A stretch of DNA of 20,830 bases from a virus. Below the pieces are notes generated by a model. It saw nothing but the letters and a program-made list of their open reading frames with translations, had not been told where the DNA came from and made no database searches. A program made the position numbers and the translations under genes. Below, piece by piece: positions 6,292 through 13,840 of this stretch (position 1 is the first letter of the stretch; every line of letters begins with the position of its first letter). Where the stretch lies: positions 1-20,830 of IMG/VR virus record IMGVR_UViG_3300036719_001281. The stretch is one strand, 5' to 3'.

Positions 6292-8274
6292 TTATCCTAT
6301 TTTTGAATTATTACTTAATTTGTTTACTCTTTCTGTTACTGCTCTACTTTCACTTTCTACTACATACGCTTTCATTGGTGCTGCTTCTCTATTTCCTTGT
6401 CCTGCTACTGTGCCATCAGGATTAAGTTGAGTTACTGTGTTTTGTGCTGTTAATCCTTGAGGGGGCTGACCACCACCACCGCCTTGACTAAACGTTCCTA
6501 AGTTACCACCACCACTACTTGCTCCTCCACCTCCACCTTCAAATTTTGTTTGTGCTATCTTTGCTATGTTTGTTGCTGCCGTTACTCCTGCTATACCTGC
6601 TGCCACATATCTTGCAGGACCAACTAATGTAGGGTCTGCCAATGCAGTCATTACTGATTGTACTCCGTTTATAGTTGCTTGAGCTAATTGTAATCCTTTA
6701 TTAATTTGAAAACTTCTTCTTGCTTGTTGTTCGGTCTTTTTAGGTAAAGCATCATTTAAAGCTATCAATGCTCCGAGTGCATCTGATGCCATTTTCATTT
6801 CAGCCATTAAAGCATTATGCTTTATCTCTTTTAACTTCTTTTGTTTTTCTTCTTCTAACAAAACAAGTTTTTCAGCATCCCCTTGAGCTAATCTAAATTT
6901 TTCATTATATTCTTGTTCTAATGCTGCTGTAGCTTGTTGCTCTGCACCTCTTATTAATCCTATTCTTATAGTATTGTTTTCGTTTATTCTTGCTATCTGC
7001 GCATCCCTTAACTCTTTATCTTTTAGTTGTAAGTTTTGCTCTATTTCCTGTCTTTTAGCATTAAACTCTATTTCAGCATCAACTCTCGCTTGTGTACCTT
7101 CTTTTGATAAATTAATTTGGTTTTGTAGTCTTTCTAATTCAATAGCTGATTCTTGTTCTAATGCTTCCCTTTGTGCTTTTATTCTTTCAATGTTATTGAA
7201 TATTTGGTCGGCTGCAAATTTATTAGCATTTACATTTAATTGTGCAGTAGCCTGTGATTGTGCTTTTAACATTTCATTGTACTCTTTATTCAGAGCCAAA
7301 TCATTCATTTGCTGTTCACTTCTCAATCCTGCTATTTTTGCTCTTACTCCATCTACATTTGCCAATGCTTGAGTTAATGCAACTTGATTATCAATTGTTT
7401 TATTAAGGTTATAATTTAACTGCGCTGCTCTAACCTGTGCGTTTGCAGCAGCCAACATTGCTTTTTCTTGTTTATCTAATGTTTCTTTTAAATCATTATT
7501 AGCCTTTATCCTTTCAACAATAGAATTTCTTTCATCATCTCTTCTTTGTCTTAATAATTCAGCTTCTCTATCGTATTGTTCACTTAATCTCGCTTGTTGA
7601 GCTGCTGCTAACTTTGCTTGATTTTGTGCTTCAACTAATGCTTTATTTTGGTCATAAACACCTTTAACATATTCAGTAACAGCATCTGTTGCTTTGTTAA
7701 TAACCTCAACTGTTTTATCTACAGTATTATTAACTCCTGTAATTATATCAATAGATTCTTTTCCTGCTTTTTTAACTGATTCCCATGCACCTGAAAAGTC
7801 ACCACTAAATAATTTACTTAATGCTTCACCTAAATATCCAAATGTATCAAGTAAAGAATTAAAACGTTCAATAAGATTATCAACTATTGCTTGACCTAAT
7901 GCCTTTATACTTTCTAATGGATTCTCAAATATTTGCTTAAAAAAATCTACTACCTTTCCAGCATTATCAAAAACAAAATTAAAGAAATCACGAATAATGG
8001 TGCTAATAGTACCCATCACCGCATTAAATACATCCATTACCTTTTGATTACTCATAAAGGCATCTTTAATTAGATTGATTGCTCCTGCTATTAATCCAAT
8101 AATGCCCAAAGATTTAGCCATGTTAGTAGCCATCTCTTTGAATGAACCTGATGCCTTCTTTGCGCTATCATCGGCTTTCTTGCCAATTTCATCAACTTTC
8201 TTTTCTACTTGCTTAACTCCTTTGACTGCTCCACTTGCATCTACTTCAACTTGTAAAACTACTTTCTTTGCCAT
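6292..8274 (-). CDS. Tail tape measure protein
   Basis: A 660-residue tape measure, which sets tail length and is thought to be ejected during infection. It begins with a beta-like stretch VVLQVEVDASGAVKGVKQVE (5-24), then a hydrophobic segment near 54-70 (SLGIIGLIAGAINLI). Amphipathic and hydrophobic helices run to about 190. A long coiled coil rich in Ala, Glu, Gln, Arg and Asn covers about 200-500. A second hydrophobic stretch follows near 560-590, then a glycine-rich linker (about 590-625), and a conserved-looking end, MKAYVVESESRAVTERVNKL (633-652). At about 1.5 angstrom per residue the tail would be near 100 nm, a rough estimate. It is immediately followed (one-base gap) by the protease gene, and preceded by the micro-ORF. 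The annotation is secure by composition and layout. Confidence 0.9.
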   Translation of the reverse strand: MAKKVVLQVEVDASGAVKGVKQVEKKVDEIGKKADDSAKKASGSFKEMATNMAKSLGIIGLIAGAINLIKDAFMSNQKVMDVFNAVMGTISTIIRDFFNFVFDNAGKVVDFFKQIFENPLESIKALGQAIVDNLIERFNSLLDTFGYLGEALSKLFSGDFSGAWESVKKAGKESIDIITGVNNTVDKTVEVINKATDAVTEYVKGVYDQNKALVEAQNQAKLAAAQQARLSEQYDREAELLRQRRDDERNSIVERIKANNDLKETLDKQEKAMLAAANAQVRAAQLNYNLNKTIDNQVALTQALANVDGVRAKIAGLRSEQQMNDLALNKEYNEMLKAQSQATAQLNVNANKFAADQIFNNIERIKAQREALEQESAIELERLQNQINLSKEGTQARVDAEIEFNAKRQEIEQNLQLKDKELRDAQIARINENNTIRIGLIRGAEQQATAALEQEYNEKFRLAQGDAEKLVLLEEEKQKKLKEIKHNALMAEMKMASDALGALIALNDALPKKTEQQARRSFQINKGLQLAQATINGVQSVMTALADPTLVGPARYVAAGIAGVTAATNIAKIAQTKFEGGGGGASSGGGNLGTFSQGGGGGQPPQGLTAQNTVTQLNPDGTVAGQGNREAAPMKAYVVESESRAVTERVNKLSNNSKIG

Positions 8275-8393
8275 TTCATTTTCTTTTTAACTTTTTTTTG
8301 AAAGGAATCATTTTTATAAAGTGATGCGATTGAATAGGCTGCTTTAAATCCTACCTTTAAATCTTCACTAATTTTTTTTATTGTCTCTAACAT
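8259..8393 (-). CDS. Micro-ORF, 44 residues, basic
   Basis: A short open frame filling the otherwise empty 130-base gap between the large tail gene and the tape measure. It starts with ATG at 8393 directly after a GTAC element and ends with TAG at 8259-8261, overlapping the tape-measure start by 16 bases. The product has a helical, mildly amphipathic first half (MLETIKKISEDLKVGFKAAY, 1-20) and a lysine-rich end. No family is recognised. A role as a small tail factor is possible; a translational leader that couples ribosomes to the tape measure gene is equally possible. Support is the position, the overlap and the element, not homology. Confidence 0.45.
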   Translation of the reverse strand: MLETIKKISEDLKVGFKAAYSIASLYKNDSFQKKVKKKMKWQRK

Positions 8394-8402
8394 ATAAGTA
8401 CC
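8394..8402 (-). promoter_or_regulatory. GTAC-core element before micro-ORF and tape measure
   Basis: The minus strand reads GGTACTTAT directly followed by ATG of the 44-codon micro-ORF, three bases after the stop of the large tail gene. It is a slightly shorter copy of the element at 2991, 5218, 13827 and 15392 (TT TAA flank reduced). It heads the micro-ORF-tape measure-protease unit. Confidence 0.5.
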
Positions 8403-8404
8403 AA

Positions 8405-11365
8405 TTATGAATAAACTCGTATTTCTATACTTGAATTTGTCAATTTACCATCTGTTGCTGTTCCGCTTGAGTTATAAGTATAAACAGCTATTGTGTTTGA
8501 ATTTTTTCTTCCCGCCATTGCCTCTCCATTATCTGTAATAGTTAAAAAAGCAACTGTTTTATTTTCGGTAAACTCCCCTGTTACTGTTCCTAAGTATTCT
8601 CCTGTTGTATCTCTAGTCCATACTATCCCCGAGCTTAATGTATTTTCTAAAACGTATGCAGTTGGATCATTTGTGCCTGTTTGATTTAATAAAGCAACAT
8701 ACTTTTTATAATTAACACTGTTTAATGTTTTAATTCCATTGTTATAAGTTACATTGGATTCTGTTACTGTTATTCCTGAACTATTTGTTACACTTACATT
8801 TGAAACACCGCCTAAAACATTAACTCCGCTCGAACTTGTTATTGTTACATTCTTTGAACCTATACCAATAAAGTTATTATTGCCAGTTACTATTATTCCA
8901 TCTCCACTTTGAATTACGTTATTTCGACCACTAACAATTGCGCCTTCAGGATAAAAGTTATTATTGTATCCGCCTGTTATTCTACCAGTTGGTGCTATAA
9001 TATTTCCATTGTCTTCTATACCGCCTTTATTATCAAATCCATTATCATCAATGTAAGTAGGTAAAGTTTTTAATTTAATAAACTCACATTTTGTAGGTTG
9101 GTTATTTATTCTATCATAATCAATTATTTTGTTAAGTCTCCAATACTCATTTTCAAAAAAGAATGTATCTCTAAAATCTAAACTTTGAATGTCAAATTCA
9201 TTAATTAAAAAATAACCTGTAAATAGTTTACTATCCTTATCTGCTATTTGTTCAATATAATCTTTCCAATATTTATTGTAAAGGTTATTTGATGTATAAC
9301 GTGAAGGTGTATAATAAACTTGTCTAGGTATTCCAAAGTTTAAATCTAATGTTGGTTCTTGAACATCATCTAAATGTCCTGCGTATGGATAATCGTTTCT
9401 AACAGTTGTACCACTTGTTGCAATATGAGACCAAGGATAACTTGTTTGTTTTAAACCACCATAATATAATATTCTCATATTAGATCCTGTAGGTTTTATT
9501 TGACCGTTATTGTCAACTGTATAAATTTTAGATAATACTCTATCATGTCCAATTGTATCTACTAATGGAGTAGGACTAAAAATTAATTCTGTTTTAACCT
9601 CACCTTTTAAAAAGTCATTTTGAATATCATAACGTTTTTCTCCATAAATTTCACCGTATTTTGACTTGTACTGATTATTAAAGAAATCAGTATCTTCTTT
9701 GTAAGTAAATAGGTAAGTTTTATTGTTTAACTCACCCATCGGGATAATCTTTGTTTCTTTTGAGTAATCTAATTTTTCCGACCAGTCACGTGTAACTCCA
9801 CTTGAATAAAATGTCGGTCTTGGTTCAATATAAAGTTTATTAGGATTAAATTTATCAACCTCAACAAATAGATTAAACATTTTAACTATCGAGTTGAAAA
9901 AATCACTTTGCTTTACATTGTCAGGTAAATTATAATTCAAATCAACTTCATCATATTCTTGAATGTTATTATCAGCAGGAAAGCCTGTAAAATAACTATT
10001 TAGATTAATATTTACATCAACATAAGAAGTGGCGCTTGTTAATTGTCTTGAAAAAGGAGAAACTGTATAATAAGCTCCATGTCCAGTTGGTGGAGCTGGT
10101 AAATTAGACCTATCAAATTTAATTTCAATAATATCATTTTCATCAACAAAAGATGTTATTTCTAAACTGCCATAAACTTCAGGACCAGTAGTACCACTTG
10201 AAATAGTTACATCACTTATATTATAACTTGCTATTGCAGGAATATTAAAGGCATTCTCAACTTGTGAACTAGCATAATTTATTGCTAAATAAACTGGTAC
10301 ATTAGCAATAGATTGATATCCACTACCTTGGTTTAGTGGATTTTTTACTATTTTAATCATTCCCAAAGAACTTGAATTAACTCCAGCCGTTGCTGTACTT
10401 GGGTAATGACTTGCACTGCAATAAAGTTGAGTTTTAAATGTATAAACTCCAGACCTTGGTACAATAAAAGTATTTAGATTAGTTCCGCCATTTATATCGT
10501 AAAAATGATTGCCATCATCAAAATTAAGACCTGTTGAATCATTTTGAAAGTTAACTATTATGTTTGCATTTTGTGAACCATCAGGTAGTGAATTTGCAAA
10601 AACTTTATTTATACTTAAAGTTTGAACTGATGTTTTTTCAGCTCTAAAACTTCTATCTCTAACTTGTGTTGTATTTAATTTTAAATCACTTTTGCCATTG
10701 TAAGGCATGATTAATCTTTTAAATAAATCACTATTGAAGAAATTTGATTGGTATGTAAATCCAGCTTCACTAAACATTTTATCAATAATTGTCTTAATGT
10801 AAATAGCAGGATACATGTGTTGTACTCTAAATTCACTATTAATTGAATTACCGTAATCTAACATCGGATATACGAATCCATTGCCTACTGGTCGATACCA
10901 ACTTAAATACTGCTCATTTAATGTATAAGGATGGTTAAATTCAGTTAAATCAATATTTCTTAAATACTTATTAGTAAAAAATTGATATACATTCTGCAAC
11001 TCACCAAAGAAAGCTACCTCATATTCTATCTCATATTTATCAGTAACATTAACATTTAACAATTGACAAATGCCTTTGAATTGTGTTGCCTCATTATAAG
11101 TTATTTCTGCTATTGCTTTTAAGTTCGGGTTAAAATTTGGAGTAAAGTTAGTAGTGCCTGTACTATTAATGACTGCATTAACATTCCATATATTCGAAAA
11201 CAATTCATTATTAAAAGTAGAGCCTGGTAATATAACAGTCTTGCTCCATGTAGTGCTGCGCTTTTCAGGTTCTCTAATATCAGCAATATTAAAGTTAAGA
11301 GGTATTGAAACATCTTCTTTTAAATCTATCTGCTCGTTGTTAATGTAAATTTTAGTTAAAATCAT
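8405..11365 (-). CDS. Large tail tip/baseplate protein with beta-helix end
   Basis: A 986-residue structural protein, the largest in the window. The N-terminus has FNIADIREPEKRSTTWSKTV (25-44) followed by ILPGSTFNNELFSNI, a signature seen in large tail proteins of Bacteroidetes phages that I take to be tail-tip hub or distal-tail components. The middle is mixed beta domains. Around 775-800 a glycine/asparagine-rich linker begins, followed by repeated short strands (about 795-880: IIAPTGRITGGYNNNF, VIQSGDGIIVTGNNNFIG, NVTITSSSGVNV, NVSVTNSSGITVTESNV). This looks like a beta-helix or beta-roll, and a final beta domain (885-986) follows. The C-terminal region is a candidate receptor- or glycan-binding part. 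It has no visible lytic motif. It is followed by a GTAC element and a micro-ORF. Confidence 0.7.
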   Translation of the reverse strand: MILTKIYINNEQIDLKEDVSIPLNFNIADIREPEKRSTTWSKTVILPGSTFNNELFSNIWNVNAVINSTGTTNFTPNFNPNLKAIAEITYNEATQFKGICQLLNVNVTDKYEIEYEVAFFGELQNVYQFFTNKYLRNIDLTEFNHPYTLNEQYLSWYRPVGNGFVYPMLDYGNSINSEFRVQHMYPAIYIKTIIDKMFSEAGFTYQSNFFNSDLFKRLIMPYNGKSDLKLNTTQVRDRSFRAEKTSVQTLSINKVFANSLPDGSQNANIIVNFQNDSTGLNFDDGNHFYDINGGTNLNTFIVPRSGVYTFKTQLYCSASHYPSTATAGVNSSSLGMIKIVKNPLNQGSGYQSIANVPVYLAINYASSQVENAFNIPAIASYNISDVTISSGTTGPEVYGSLEITSFVDENDIIEIKFDRSNLPAPPTGHGAYYTVSPFSRQLTSATSYVDVNINLNSYFTGFPADNNIQEYDEVDLNYNLPDNVKQSDFFNSIVKMFNLFVEVDKFNPNKLYIEPRPTFYSSGVTRDWSEKLDYSKETKIIPMGELNNKTYLFTYKEDTDFFNNQYKSKYGEIYGEKRYDIQNDFLKGEVKTELIFSPTPLVDTIGHDRVLSKIYTVDNNGQIKPTGSNMRILYYGGLKQTSYPWSHIATSGTTVRNDYPYAGHLDDVQEPTLDLNFGIPRQVYYTPSRYTSNNLYNKYWKDYIEQIADKDSKLFTGYFLINEFDIQSLDFRDTFFFENEYWRLNKIIDYDRINNQPTKCEFIKLKTLPTYIDDNGFDNKGGIEDNGNIIAPTGRITGGYNNNFYPEGAIVSGRNNVIQSGDGIIVTGNNNFIGIGSKNVTITSSSGVNVLGGVSNVSVTNSSGITVTESNVTYNNGIKTLNSVNYKKYVALLNQTGTNDPTAYVLENTLSSGIVWTRDTTGEYLGTVTGEFTENKTVAFLTITDNGEAMAGRKNSNTIAVYTYNSSGTATDGKLTNSSIEIRVYS

Positions 11366-12582
11366 CTTCTTTGTCTTTTTCTGTTTTGTGAGTAAGTAAA
11401 TGAAACCACTAAATTAAATAGCTGCTGACTAGCTTCGTATTTTGTTTGATAACTGCTATCTGTTATGTTGACTGATACTAAATTACTGCCATCGTAAATA
11501 TAAACATCAGGACTTGTTACTAATTGTTCTAACCAAATGCTTTCAGCTTCTGTAATCCAATCACTATTGATTGTAATTGTATCGTCTAATATTGTTTCAT
11601 ATTGGCTTAATCCTCTACTTGTAGTTGAGTAGCTATAATTAGTGCCACTCCATTGATTAGGATTGCTTTTGTAAGTGTTTCTTTTAATGTTGGTGTTTTT
11701 AGTCATTGCACCTGTAAAAGTGTAATAATCGTACTTACCATAGTTATTCATAAACTTAAAACGGATAGGTGTGTACTTTGAGCAAATATCTTCACCAGGA
11801 TATATACGGATTGTTTCACTTACTATCGTTCCTGTGCTGTTTTTAATTCTTAAATCATAGTATTCCCAATTAACAACGAAGATAGGTGTTGAACCACTTG
11901 ACAAGTCTGCATTAACTAATGTAGTTAACCAGTCATAATCTACTCTTACATTGATTGAACGGTCTTGCCTATTGGTTATTGATGTAAAAGGATTAGCAAC
12001 TGTAACTGTATTAAATATTGTACCTTCATCATAAAAACTTATAATCTCTAAAAACTTTGCCTCATTTGCAGCATCAGTCATAAAACCTAAAATAAGTTTT
12101 TCACCTGTTCTTGATTCAAAAGTTGGTCTGTCAGTAAGAAATTGACTTGAACTATTTTCAAGTACATAGGTGTTAGTTTGGAAATCTAAAAAGTCTAACG
12201 GACTGAACACCCCATTAAAACAATAACCTGAACTTGTTGTTAAGTTAGGATAGTTCGTAATTCCACTACTTGGACCATATTGCTCACCAAATTGAACTAT
12301 ATAAGATGCTATTGAGTTTACACATTGTTTAAATGTAGTTGTATTGTCATCTGCATCTCTAGTTAAAAAGTTTTGAATGATACCTGCCACATCAAATGTT
12401 CCATAGTTGTTACTTGGATTTCTGCCTACTTCCAATCTAGTATAATCACTTGATCCATTTACATAAATATCTGCTATGTAACGAAAATTAGATTGAGCAA
12501 CGTTTGTTGAACTCAAAGTAAAAACCATTTGATTGTAAACTGGTGCGTAGCTGTTAGGTGTATTGTATATTGTTATTGCCAT
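11362..12582 (-). CDS. Tail structural protein (Bacteroidetes phage type)
   Basis: A 406-residue, mainly beta-rich protein with no enzymatic motif. The opening, ITIYNTPNSYAPVYNQMVF (3-21) followed by SSTNVAQSNFRYIADIYVNG (24-43), is a pattern I recognise from tail/baseplate proteins of Bacteroidetes phages. The rest is rich in Ser, Thr, Asn and Tyr, as in immunoglobulin-like or carbohydrate-binding tail modules, and the C-terminus is very basic (NRKRQRR). It lies between the gp10-like gene and the 986-residue tail protein, overlapping the latter by four bases (ATGA), so the two are probably translationally coupled and assemble together, perhaps as distal-tail/tail-tip partners. The precise role is not known. 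Confidence 0.65.
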   Translation of the reverse strand: MAITIYNTPNSYAPVYNQMVFTLSSTNVAQSNFRYIADIYVNGSSDYTRLEVGRNPSNNYGTFDVAGIIQNFLTRDADDNTTTFKQCVNSIASYIVQFGEQYGPSSGITNYPNLTTSSGYCFNGVFSPLDFLDFQTNTYVLENSSSQFLTDRPTFESRTGEKLILGFMTDAANEAKFLEIISFYDEGTIFNTVTVANPFTSITNRQDRSINVRVDYDWLTTLVNADLSSGSTPIFVVNWEYYDLRIKNSTGTIVSETIRIYPGEDICSKYTPIRFKFMNNYGKYDYYTFTGAMTKNTNIKRNTYKSNPNQWSGTNYSYSTTSRGLSQYETILDDTITINSDWITEAESIWLEQLVTSPDVYIYDGSNLVSVNITDSSYQTKYEASQQLFNLVVSFTYSQNRKRQRR

Positions 12583-13088
12583 TTGTCTTCAAATCCTTTT
12601 GTTAATTGTTCCTGTAAATAAGGTATTTCATCAGTCATAAATCTTTTACCTTTATATCCAAATCTTTTAATAGTTCCTTTTTTAAGAATGTTTGTTGCTA
12701 TTGCATAAGATAGTGAGCGTTCCTTTTCTTTACTTCCCGCCAATGTTTGTAATTCAGGTTTATAACCTATCCACTCTAATATCTTTGGTTGCAGTTTTTT
12801 TCTATTCTCTTTTGTATATCCTTGTGGTTTTGTACCTTCCTCAACACTTTCAAAATAATCTTCTGCTTCTATTTTTACATTTGTAACTCCATCAACTGTT
12901 TTTCCAATTGGTAATGCCTTAATAGATTGAAATAAATTACCACTCGCATCTAATTTATACTTAATTAAATTATCTCTTGATTTCTTTAAAAAGTCATTTA
13001 TGGCTTCGGTAATTAAATCAGTATCACCTCCAATGTTTTCAGCCATTGAAAGAAAGTCATCTAACTCCTTACTGTTCTTTATTGCCAT
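12573..13088 (-). CDS. HK97 gp10-like tail completion protein
   Basis: A 171-residue protein resembling HK97 gp10-type neck/tail-completion proteins, which cap the tail tube and join it to the head. It shows the family layout: a helical N-terminus (residues 20-40), a 'L..SIKALP.GK' strand region (51-62), KIEAEDYFESVEEGTKPQGY (72-91, the 'dYa.yve.GtkP' signature), a helix containing ILEWIGYKPEL (104-114), then LSYAIATNILKKGTIKRFGY (126-145). It overlaps the frameshift extension upstream by ten bases and the following tail gene by ten bases. It lacks enzymatic features. The assignment is motif-based and fits the tail-module context. Confidence 0.8.
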   Translation of the reverse strand: MAIKNSKELDDFLSMAENIGGDTDLITEAINDFLKKSRDNLIKYKLDASGNLFQSIKALPIGKTVDGVTNVKIEAEDYFESVEEGTKPQGYTKENRKKLQPKILEWIGYKPELQTLAGSKEKERSLSYAIATNILKKGTIKRFGYKGKRFMTDEIPYLQEQLTKGFEDKWQ

Positions 13089-13324
13089 TTTACTTTGTCT
13101 TTTAAATAACTTAAATAGTTTAAGAAACTAACTACATTCATGTTTAAATAGTAATCCCACTTTGTCCTATCGTTTTGACTAATCGCATCAAGTGTTAAAT
13201 ACCAACTCCAGTATTCTGCATGCTTTTGTTGCTCAGTTCGCTCTCCATTATCTTCATCACTTCTTGTGACTGCTTTTCCAAATAGTCCTCTATATCTGTT
13301 TGTAAACTGGCGATAACCGAGCAA
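13079..13324 (-). CDS. Frameshift extension of tail chaperone (T-like part)
   Basis: An 81-codon frame overlapping the 3' end of the preceding gene by 130 bases in the -1 frame. It has no ATG; the only nominal start is the TTG at 13324, which lies inside the slippery T run, so it is best read as the extension made by -1 slippage (fusion of 166 + 81 = 247 residues). The extension is rich in aromatic residues: YWSWYLTLDAISQNDRTKWD (38-57 of the extension), then NVVSFLNYLSYLKDKV. This is a composition I associate with the C-terminal domain of chaperone proteins and small tail proteins in Bacteroidetes phages. Its stop overlaps the next gene's start by ten bases. A sequencing indel in the homopolymer is the alternative. 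Confidence 0.6.
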   Translation of the reverse strand: MLGYRQFTNRYRGLFGKAVTRSDEDNGERTEQQKHAEYWSWYLTLDAISQNDRTKWDYYLNMNVVSFLNYLSYLKDKVKWQ

Positions 13325-13821
13325 AAAAAAACTGCAATCGGGTAAACAATTCCAACACTCATTTTTTTTATTAATGCTACCTTTTCTTTGTAGTTCAATT
13401 CAATTTCTCTTTTTTTAAACCACTTGTATTCAAAAGGCTTAATAAATATAGACGTTATTTCGGGAAGATTATTAATAATTGTATCTTCATTTTCAGTTAG
13501 TTTGCTTAAACTTATAAAATCAGCTGCGCTTAAATTTGTAATATCATAATTAACTACCCATCTGTATTTATCATGTTTAAATGTTTGTAGCTCCTTTGGA
13601 AACTCCATTTTAAATATGAATTGTATTTCATCTATTAGCTTATTAATTGAATCAATATTTATTTTCATTAACTCATTTACTGATAAGCATGAAAGGATTG
13701 AAATTACTCTAATCTTTTTTTCTGTATCTTCTAAATCCTCATCTCTAACAATATCATAGATTAAAGGAAATTTCTCTATTGAGATATCATGCCAGCTATT
13801 TGGTAATTCAATTGTCATCAT
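13195..13821 (-). CDS. Probable tail-assembly chaperone (G-like, zero frame)
   Basis: A 208-residue acidic, helical protein with no enzymatic motif, the first gene after terL. It is compared here with the G protein of G/GT pairs, which coats the tape measure during tail assembly. The family is not recognisable by motif. The call rests on position in a tail operon, size, and a slippery run of nine T residues (minus strand, 13331-13323) near its 3' end. There the zero frame reads GTT TTT TTT TGC, and a second frame (-1) opens and runs 246 bases to 13079. Without slipping, translation adds 42 more residues (167-208) and stops at 13195. The start is the first of two consecutive ATGs. Confidence 0.6.
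   Translation of the reverse strand: MMTIELPNSWHDISIEKFPLIYDIVRDEDLEDTEKKIRVISILSCLSVNELMKINIDSINKLIDEIQFIFKMEFPKELQTFKHDKYRWVVNYDITNLSAADFISLSKLTENEDTIINNLPEITSIFIKPFEYKWFKKREIELNYKEKVALIKKMSVGIVYPIAVFFCSVIASLQTDIEDYLEKQSQEVMKIMESELSNKSMQNTGVGI
13324..13330 (-). other. Slippery heptamer T_TTT_TTT, -1 frameshift site
   Basis: In the zero frame of the chaperone gene the codons are GTT TTT TTT TGC, giving an X_XXY_YYZ heptamer made wholly of T. A shift of one base back enters the open frame that begins with TTG CTC GGT. Both products are plausible proteins, and the site sits where tail-chaperone frameshifts normally occur. I did not see an obvious downstream pseudoknot by eye. Confidence 0.6.
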
Positions 13822-13826
13822 TTTAA

Positions 13827-13834
13827 AAAGTACC
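13827..13834 (-). promoter_or_regulatory. GTAC-core element before tail chaperone gene
   Basis: Minus strand TTAAAAgGTACtTTTTAA spans the 19-base gap between terL and the next gene. It is a near-perfect palindrome centred on GTAC and ends directly before the tandem ATGATG start. If it were a -7 promoter box (it contains TAnnTTT, like the Bacteroidetes TAnnTTTG), the transcript would be almost leaderless; no TTTG box is visible at the usual upstream distance. It matches the elements at 2991, 5218, 8394 and 15392. Confidence 0.55.
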
Positions 13835-13840
13835 TTTTAA

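Noticed and set aside
8275-8404. tRNA, small RNA or attachment site in the 130-base gap before the tape measure
   Set aside because: I see no cloverleaf, strong hairpin or direct repeat; the gap is explained by the micro-ORF.
11119-11313. Minus-strand 64-codon frame inside the 986-residue tail gene
   Set aside because: It is out of frame within strongly supported coding sequence and shows only a hydrophobic, low-complexity translation.
13079-13324. Independent gene started by TTG in the T run
   Set aside because: There is no ATG or leader, and the TTG is part of the slippery homopolymer; a frameshift extension explains it better.
13323-13331. Gene broken by a homopolymer indel rather than frameshifting
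   Set aside because: Kept as an alternative but not preferred: the zero frame continues for 42 plausible helical residues, and the site and gene context match programmed slippage.
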